Assembly: GCA_035624785.1 (NCBI GenBank)
Contig: DASPQV010000049.1
Location: 9,113 to 73,112, forward strand
Length of the DNA: 64,000 bases
Origin: JAJZNI01 sp035624785
GTDB lineage: Bacteria > Chloroflexota > Dormibacteria > Aeolococcales > Aeolococcaceae
Direction of reading: 5' to 3'
The notes beneath the pieces are model-generated. The model had not been told where the DNA came from. It worked only from the letters and a program-made list of their open reading frames with translations, and ran no database searches. A program made the translations under genes and the position numbers. Shown piece after piece: positions 60,377-64,000 of the stretch. How positions within the stretch are numbered: position 1 is the first letter of the stretch; each line of letters opens with the position of its first letter.

Positions 60377-61423
60377 TCAGCCCGTCTCCTCCAGCGCCTC
60401 GAGGCGAAGCTCGAGCGGCGGATGAGCATCCGCAAGCACGCGATCCCATCCCGACCGGCCAGCCTCCAGCTCGCCGAGGAAACTGAGCGCCCGGTGGAGC
60501 GCAGCGCCCCGGCCGGCGGCCAGGACGGCGGCATCGGCCTCGTACTCCGCTCGCCGGGAGCGGGCGGCGCCGAGCGGCTGCACCACCAGCCTCGCCAGCA
60601 GCCAGGCCGGCCAGAGGATCACCCATCCGATCAGGCCGAGGATGGAATTCCCCTGCTGGGCCAGCCACCAGCCGGCGTTGTAGACGGCGGCGAGGGGCAG
60701 GCCGCAGGCGAGCACCCACTGCTCGCCGGCACCATCGCCCGCGGCCCAGTGGTGGAGCCCGTGGCAGAGCACGGCGCCGAGTGCCTGGTCGGCGGCCAGG
60801 TCGTCGCCGATCTCCTCCAGGAGGCCGCGTCCGATCACCAGGTGGCGGGAGCGGGCCCGCACCCGGAGGGATCCGGAGTCCACCATGAGCAGCCGCGGCA
60901 GCTCGGCGAGACCGAGGTCCGCGGCTGCCGCCTCGACGAGAGGGAGGAGGCGAGCGGCCTCGCGGCGGCTCAGCCGCCGGCAGCCGCCCAGCCGCAGCCA
61001 CCCCGGCTCGAGCCAGACGATCGCGCTCAGCACCAGCGCCGAGACCGCCAGCCCCGCCGCCAGGCTGGCCAGCAGCTGGAGAGGCTGGCCAATCACCAGG
61101 TCGCGAAGCGCCGTCAGCAACCCCGCGGCCATCCCGGCAAGCGCGCCGCCCGCGATCGACAGCACACCCGCACCGGGGCCCTGGGCCAGCCCGCCACCAC
61201 CCAGGGCGGTCTCGGAGAAGCCGAGGAGGGCCCCCAGGACGGTGGTCGCGGCCAGCAGCCAGACCGCCAGCCACACCCCGGACCAGGCGCAGAACAGGGC
61301 GGCGAGAGCCGTGCCGGAGCGCCGCGAGACCCCGGCCGCCAGCCGCGTCACCGGGGTTTGAGGCGTTGGTCTCGGGGATGTGCCCGGGACGCCGCCGATC
61401 GAGATGGAGGCGGGGGCGGTCAC
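60377..61423 (-). CDS. M48-like membrane protein with lost catalytic glutamate
   Basis: 348 residues from a GTG that overlaps the ATPase stop by 4 nt. Three to four transmembrane segments (about 35-60, 85-105, 120-140, 250-285) flank an M48/HtpX-type domain (LVEAAAADLGLAELPRLLMV, VIGRGLLEEIGDDLAADQALG). The HExxH zinc motif reads His221-Gly-Leu-His-His225 (VLCHGLHHWAAGD), so the catalytic Glu is a Gly. The third ligand motif EYEAD and the late HPPLELRL are kept. It may bind zinc but should not cleave peptides by the usual mechanism. It is last in an operon with a TraG/HerA-type ATPase. Confidence 0.75.
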   Translation of the reverse strand: MTAPASISIGGVPGTSPRPTPQTPVTRLAAGVSRRSGTALAALFCAWSGVWLAVWLLAATTVLGALLGFSETALGGGGLAQGPGAGVLSIAGGALAGMAAGLLTALRDLVIGQPLQLLASLAAGLAVSALVLSAIVWLEPGWLRLGGCRRLSRREAARLLPLVEAAAADLGLAELPRLLMVDSGSLRVRARSRHLVIGRGLLEEIGDDLAADQALGAVLCHGLHHWAAGDGAGEQWVLACGLPLAAVYNAGWWLAQQGNSILGLIGWVILWPAWLLARLVVQPLGAARSRRAEYEADAAVLAAGRGAALHRALSFLGELEAGRSGWDRVLADAHPPLELRLEALEETG

Positions 61424-62721
61424 TTTCCGCCCCCGCCGGCGGGAGGCAGCACCGAGATGGCGGCGACCCGGCGGTCGGAGCCGGCGGCGCTGAGGACGAC
61501 CGCCTCGCCGGTCCGCAGCCGCTTCATGACGTTGGCATCGACGACCGGACGGTCCACCGGCTGCACCGACCGCCTGCCGACCTCCTCGCCGCCCTCGAAC
61601 GAGCGGGTGACCCGTACGCTTCGTTCGGTGCCGATGGCGTCGGCCACCGCCGCGGCATCGCCGGCGCCGATCCGGTGGACGATCAGCAGCCCGGCGCCGA
61701 GCAGGGCGCCCCGCAGGGCGGGCGCGGTCCGCACGTCGGGAAGCTGCTGGGTGCTGACCACCGCGGACACCCGCGCCTCGCGCGCCTGGCGGAGCAGGTC
61801 CTCGATCTGCTCCGGGTCGCCCAGGGCGGCGAACTCGTCGAGGATGAGCATGGCGGGCGCTGAGCCGGCTTGCTGGAGACGCTCGAAGGCGGCCTGCTTG
61901 AGGTCCTGGATCAGCACCCGGGCCATCAGCGCGGTGTCCTGGCTGACCGCCAGGGCAGGCAGGGAGACGTAGGTGACCCCTGGAGCGCCGAGCGCGGCCG
62001 CCAGGTCCAGCTGAGGCTCCCCCCCGTCGAAGATGGCCCCGTACTCCCCGTGGAGGAGGGCGCCGAGCCGGGCCCTCATCCCCTCCAGGGCGTCAGCGGC
62101 GACGCCTCCGCGCCTGGCCAGGTCGAGCAGGTCGCCGGCCAGGTCGGGCACGACATCACGAGCGCGGTGGGCCAGGCCCGGCATCCGGGTGCGGTTCAGC
62201 TCCTGCCGCAGCCGGCGGATGGTGACCGGCTCATCGATGCCACGGAGGACGCCCACCAGGATGGAGACCGCCTCCAGGGAGACGGTCCGGTAGATCTGGC
62301 CGCTCGGCCCGTGGCTGAATGCCGAGACCAGCTTGTCGGCGACCTGGGAGCGGCTGCCGGCGCCGCAGGGGTTGTAGTGGAGGGTGCCGAGGGCGCCCGG
62401 GACCACCTCCTGGTAACCGACACCGGCAGCCGACGCCAGCCGGCCGGCCGCTGCCCGCAGCCCCGCTCCCTTGGCGTCGATCAGGACGACGGCCAGCCCG
62501 GCGCCGACCGCCCCCTCGGCCAGCCGCTCCGCGGTCGTCGTCTTGCCGGAGCCGGTCAGGCCCAGCAGGGTGACGTGCTGGGCGACACCGTCCGGCATCG
62601 CGATGTCGAACGGCCTGCGGGTCAGGGTGTCCACGCCAAGGCGGATGCAGCCGTGCGGGTGAACGGCTGACGGCGAAGGGGGAGGTGAGGGAGCCGGCAT
62701 CCGCCGGGCCAGGCGCGGCAT
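61420..62721 (-). CDS. TraG/HerA/VirD4-type DNA-translocase-like ATPase
   Basis: About 433 residues from ATG 62721 (ATG 62700 possible). Walker A with Lys60 in LLGLTGSGKTTTAERLAEG, Walker B in AMLILDEFAALGDPEQIEDLL, sensor region AVVSTQQLPDVRTAPALRG. This is the pattern of DUF87/VirD4/TraG-like ATPases that couple or pump DNA in conjugation systems and some chromosome processing. No membrane helices are seen in it, and the partner membrane protein may be the M48-like product. The longer frame upstream overlaps the replication-relaxation gene. Confidence 0.85.
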   Translation of the reverse strand: MPRLARRMPAPSPPPSPSAVHPHGCIRLGVDTLTRRPFDIAMPDGVAQHVTLLGLTGSGKTTTAERLAEGAVGAGLAVVLIDAKGAGLRAAAGRLASAAGVGYQEVVPGALGTLHYNPCGAGSRSQVADKLVSAFSHGPSGQIYRTVSLEAVSILVGVLRGIDEPVTIRRLRQELNRTRMPGLAHRARDVVPDLAGDLLDLARRGGVAADALEGMRARLGALLHGEYGAIFDGGEPQLDLAAALGAPGVTYVSLPALAVSQDTALMARVLIQDLKQAAFERLQQAGSAPAMLILDEFAALGDPEQIEDLLRQAREARVSAVVSTQQLPDVRTAPALRGALLGAGLLIVHRIGAGDAAAVADAIGTERSVRVTRSFEGGEEVGRRSVQPVDRPVVDANVMKRLRTGEAVVLSAAGSDRRVAAISVLPPAGGGGK

Positions 62722-62749
62722 TGGCGGCGGATCGTCGCACAGCCGCCGA

Positions 62750-63460
62750 TCAGTTCGAAAGAGCTGGCTCCGCTGCAACGGCCGCCAGGCCCCGGTCGCG
62801 GGTGCGCGGTTCGATGAGGTGCTCCAGCCCCCTTTCCGTGACCACCCGCAGCATCCGGTGGGCGGCGCGCCGGCTGGGCAGGTACCACCAGACCACGTCG
62901 ACGTCAGGGTCGACCGCGTAGGCGCCGGCGAGCAGGTCCAGCCGGGTGGATCGCTTGGGGGTGAGGTCCAGCTCGACGGCGACTCTGCGTCCGTCGGAGA
63001 GCTCGAGCAGGCCGTCGGGGACACGGCGCAGTGGCTCCCAGCGCCCCCTGGCACGGGCGGCGCGCATCCGGTCCCGGCGCAGCTCGCGCTCGGTGGTCCA
63101 CCGGCCGCCCGGATGGGCGGCGAGCAGCTCGAGGGCGAGGTCCACCAGGGCCAGGGAGTGACGGATCCGAGCCAGGTCGAGGTTCGCCGGAGGGAGATCG
63201 CACCCCGACAGCCGCGTGCCTCTGGGGGTGGCCCGGATCACCTCCGGGAGGTCGACGACCACGCGCTGCCGGGTGATCAGCCCGCTGGCCGCCAGGGCAT
63301 GGAGGTGCTGTCCCGCGGTGGCCGCCGAACGGAAGAAGCCAGCCCGCAGCTGGTCGGGACTGACCATGCCGTGGCGGGCGACGAACCTCAGGACCTCGAG
63401 GTCACGCGCGCCGGCTGGGACCTCGCGGCGCGGTTCGAGCAGGGGGGATCCGGTGGCCAT
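62750..63460 (-). CDS. Replication-relaxation family protein
   Basis: 236 residues from ATG 63460 (frame open to 63514). An N-terminal winged-helix domain (DLEVLRFVARHGMVSPDQLR, HLHALAASGLITRQRVVVDL) is followed by a domain with IRHSLALVDLALELLAAH, WTTERELRRDRMRAA and VPDGLLELSDGRRVAVELDL, a nuclease-like strand pattern found in replication-relaxation proteins of plasmids and integrative elements. It lies next to a TraG/HerA-type ATPase. Its start overlaps the end of the ComF-like gene by about 73 nt. Confidence 0.8.
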   Translation of the reverse strand: MATGSPLLEPRREVPAGARDLEVLRFVARHGMVSPDQLRAGFFRSAATAGQHLHALAASGLITRQRVVVDLPEVIRATPRGTRLSGCDLPPANLDLARIRHSLALVDLALELLAAHPGGRWTTERELRRDRMRAARARGRWEPLRRVPDGLLELSDGRRVAVELDLTPKRSTRLDLLAGAYAVDPDVDVVWWYLPSRRAAHRMLRVVTERGLEHLIEPRTRDRGLAAVAAEPALSN

Positions 63461-64000
63461 GGGGTGAGCGGGAATGATGAGCGCTGAGCCGGCAGGCCTG
63501 GGGCCTCCCGCCAAGGCTGCCGGCAGAGGCTGATCCCCCCTACCTCCCGGGCGCCGCCCTGGAGACGGAGCGCCCGAGCCACCTCGTCGAGAGTGCGTCC
63601 GTCCGTGAAGACGTCATCGAAGACGAGCACGCGCCGCCCCCTGGTCCGGCGGTGGTCGGGGACCCGCAGTGCCGTCCGGAGCAGGTGCTGGGCGATCCGC
63701 TGGCGCTCGAGATGGCCGCACCGGGCGAGCCGGGGTACCGGGGCAGCCCGGACGATGGCGGGCGGGGACGCCAGGTCGAGGCGGGCCGCGTCCTCCGGTG
63801 GCATCCGGGGCGCGGCCCGGCGGAGGATCGCGGCAGTGTGGTCGAAGCCACGCCCTCCGGGGCCGGTGTAGGTGGGGCTCGCCACCACCAGGTCGAAGCC
63901 ATCGAGGAGCCGCCCTGGCCCGCTCAGCAGTTCGGCGAGCATGGCGCCGAAGAGATCGGCCCAGCGCTGCTCGCCGCCGTACTTGTAGGCGCTGAGCAGG
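63388..64000 (-). CDS. ComF-like phosphoribosyltransferase-domain protein (5' end outside window)
   Basis: Partial: the frame is open to the window edge, and its first visible residues (LLSAYKYGGEQRWADLFGAM) match the YKY/G start of ComF/GntX-type proteins, so the gene starts beyond 64000. The PRPP-binding loop VLVFDDVFTDGRTLDEVARAL is typical of phosphoribosyltransferases. In naturally competent bacteria ComFC helps in DNA uptake or processing of incoming DNA. The last 24 codons overlap the next gene and are not conserved-looking. Association with the ATPase operon suggests DNA transfer. Confidence 0.78.
   Translation of the reverse strand, partial: LLSAYKYGGEQRWADLFGAMLAELLSGPGRLLDGFDLVVASPTYTGPGGRGFDHTAAILRRAAPRMPPEDAARLDLASPPAIVRAAPVPRLARCGHLERQRIAQHLLRTALRVPDHRRTRGRRVLVFDDVFTDGRTLDEVARALRLQGGAREVGGISLCRQPWREAPGLPAQRSSFPLTPWPPDPPCSNRAARSQPARVTSRS

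Noticed and set aside
60765..60766. Treating the M48-like protein as an active HtpX-type protease
   Set aside because: The zinc motif lacks the catalytic Glu (HGLHH), so normal peptidase chemistry is not expected.
1..64000. CRISPR arrays, insertion sequences and rRNA genes
   Set aside because: Looked for regular short repeats with spacers, transposase motifs with terminal inverted repeats, and conserved rRNA strings; none was seen. The repeats found are short hairpins or the two-copy linker repeat.

Overview
This is about 64 kb of very GC-rich DNA (roughly 70% by eye) from a free-living bacterium. Several features point to a high-GC Terrabacteria lineage, either Actinomycetota or a Chloroflexota/Candidatus Dormibacterota-type soil organism: a Gram-positive-type LexA box, an F420-type luciferase-like oxidoreductase, a short MutY, a CsoR copper sensor, a YkuD L,D-transpeptidase lipoprotein, RskA-type anti-sigma factor logic and many GTG starts. 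I cannot fix the phylum from sequence alone. The window reads as chromosomal. It has one tRNA (Phe-GAA) and no insertion sequence, CRISPR array or rRNA that I could find. The only mobile-type signature is at the right edge.

Layout. 0-5.4 kb: a secreted beta-propeller protein and an FGGY sugar kinase, divergent from a fused class II aldolase/class III aminotransferase. 5.4-9.1 kb: an OmpR-type two-component system with a small membrane protein and a direct-repeat operator, then a secreted unknown protein and a NUDIX hydrolase. 9.6-13.8 kb: a four-gene amino-acid/amine operon (DapB-like amine dehydrogenase, GSA-type aminotransferase, glutamate decarboxylase, frameshifted DUF1801). 13.9-21.7 kb: a minus-strand series of exported proteins (NHL propeller, ECF sigma, a 1433-residue GH15 glucodextranase-like enzyme, a membrane-anchored BNR protein). 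21.8-26.5 kb: membrane dipeptidase, then a copper operon (copA-like, copZ-like, csoR-like, DUF1684) behind a palindromic operator. 26.5-29.5 kb: an MFS transporter divergent from a RuBisCO-like protein, then tRNA-Phe. 29.5-35.5 kb: degenerate GGDEF-like protein, formyltransferase, MutY, isocitrate dehydrogenase, membrane proteins including a VIT1/CCC1 transporter, and a receiver-only regulator. 35.5-39.5 kb: an MrfA/MrfB-type DNA repair pair under a textbook LexA-controlled promoter. 39.5-46 kb: flippase, L,D-transpeptidase, thiolase, malic enzyme. 46-53.4 kb: two PLP dehydratases, acyl-CoA ligase, inositol-monophosphatase-type phosphatase, a putative 2OG oxygenase, a MoaD/BNR pair and an LLM oxidoreductase. 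53.4-60.4 kb: exported lipoproteins, an ECF sigma/anti-sigma pair, a phytoene-dehydrogenase-like flavoprotein and a second BNR protein paralogous to the one at 14 kb. 60.4-64 kb: a compact minus-strand operon of a ComF-like phosphoribosyltransferase (cut by the window end), a replication-relaxation protein, a TraG/HerA-type ATPase and an M48-like membrane protein that has lost its catalytic glutamate.

The most interesting items are the aldolase-aminotransferase fusion beside a sugar kinase; a RuBisCO-like protein that keeps the carbamate/Mg site but has lost two of the three second-phosphate ligands; the mrfAB promoter with its LexA box exactly between -35 and -10 and an apparently leaderless GTG start; the DapB-like/aminotransferase/decarboxylase operon; and the pseudo-protease/ATPase operon at the right edge.
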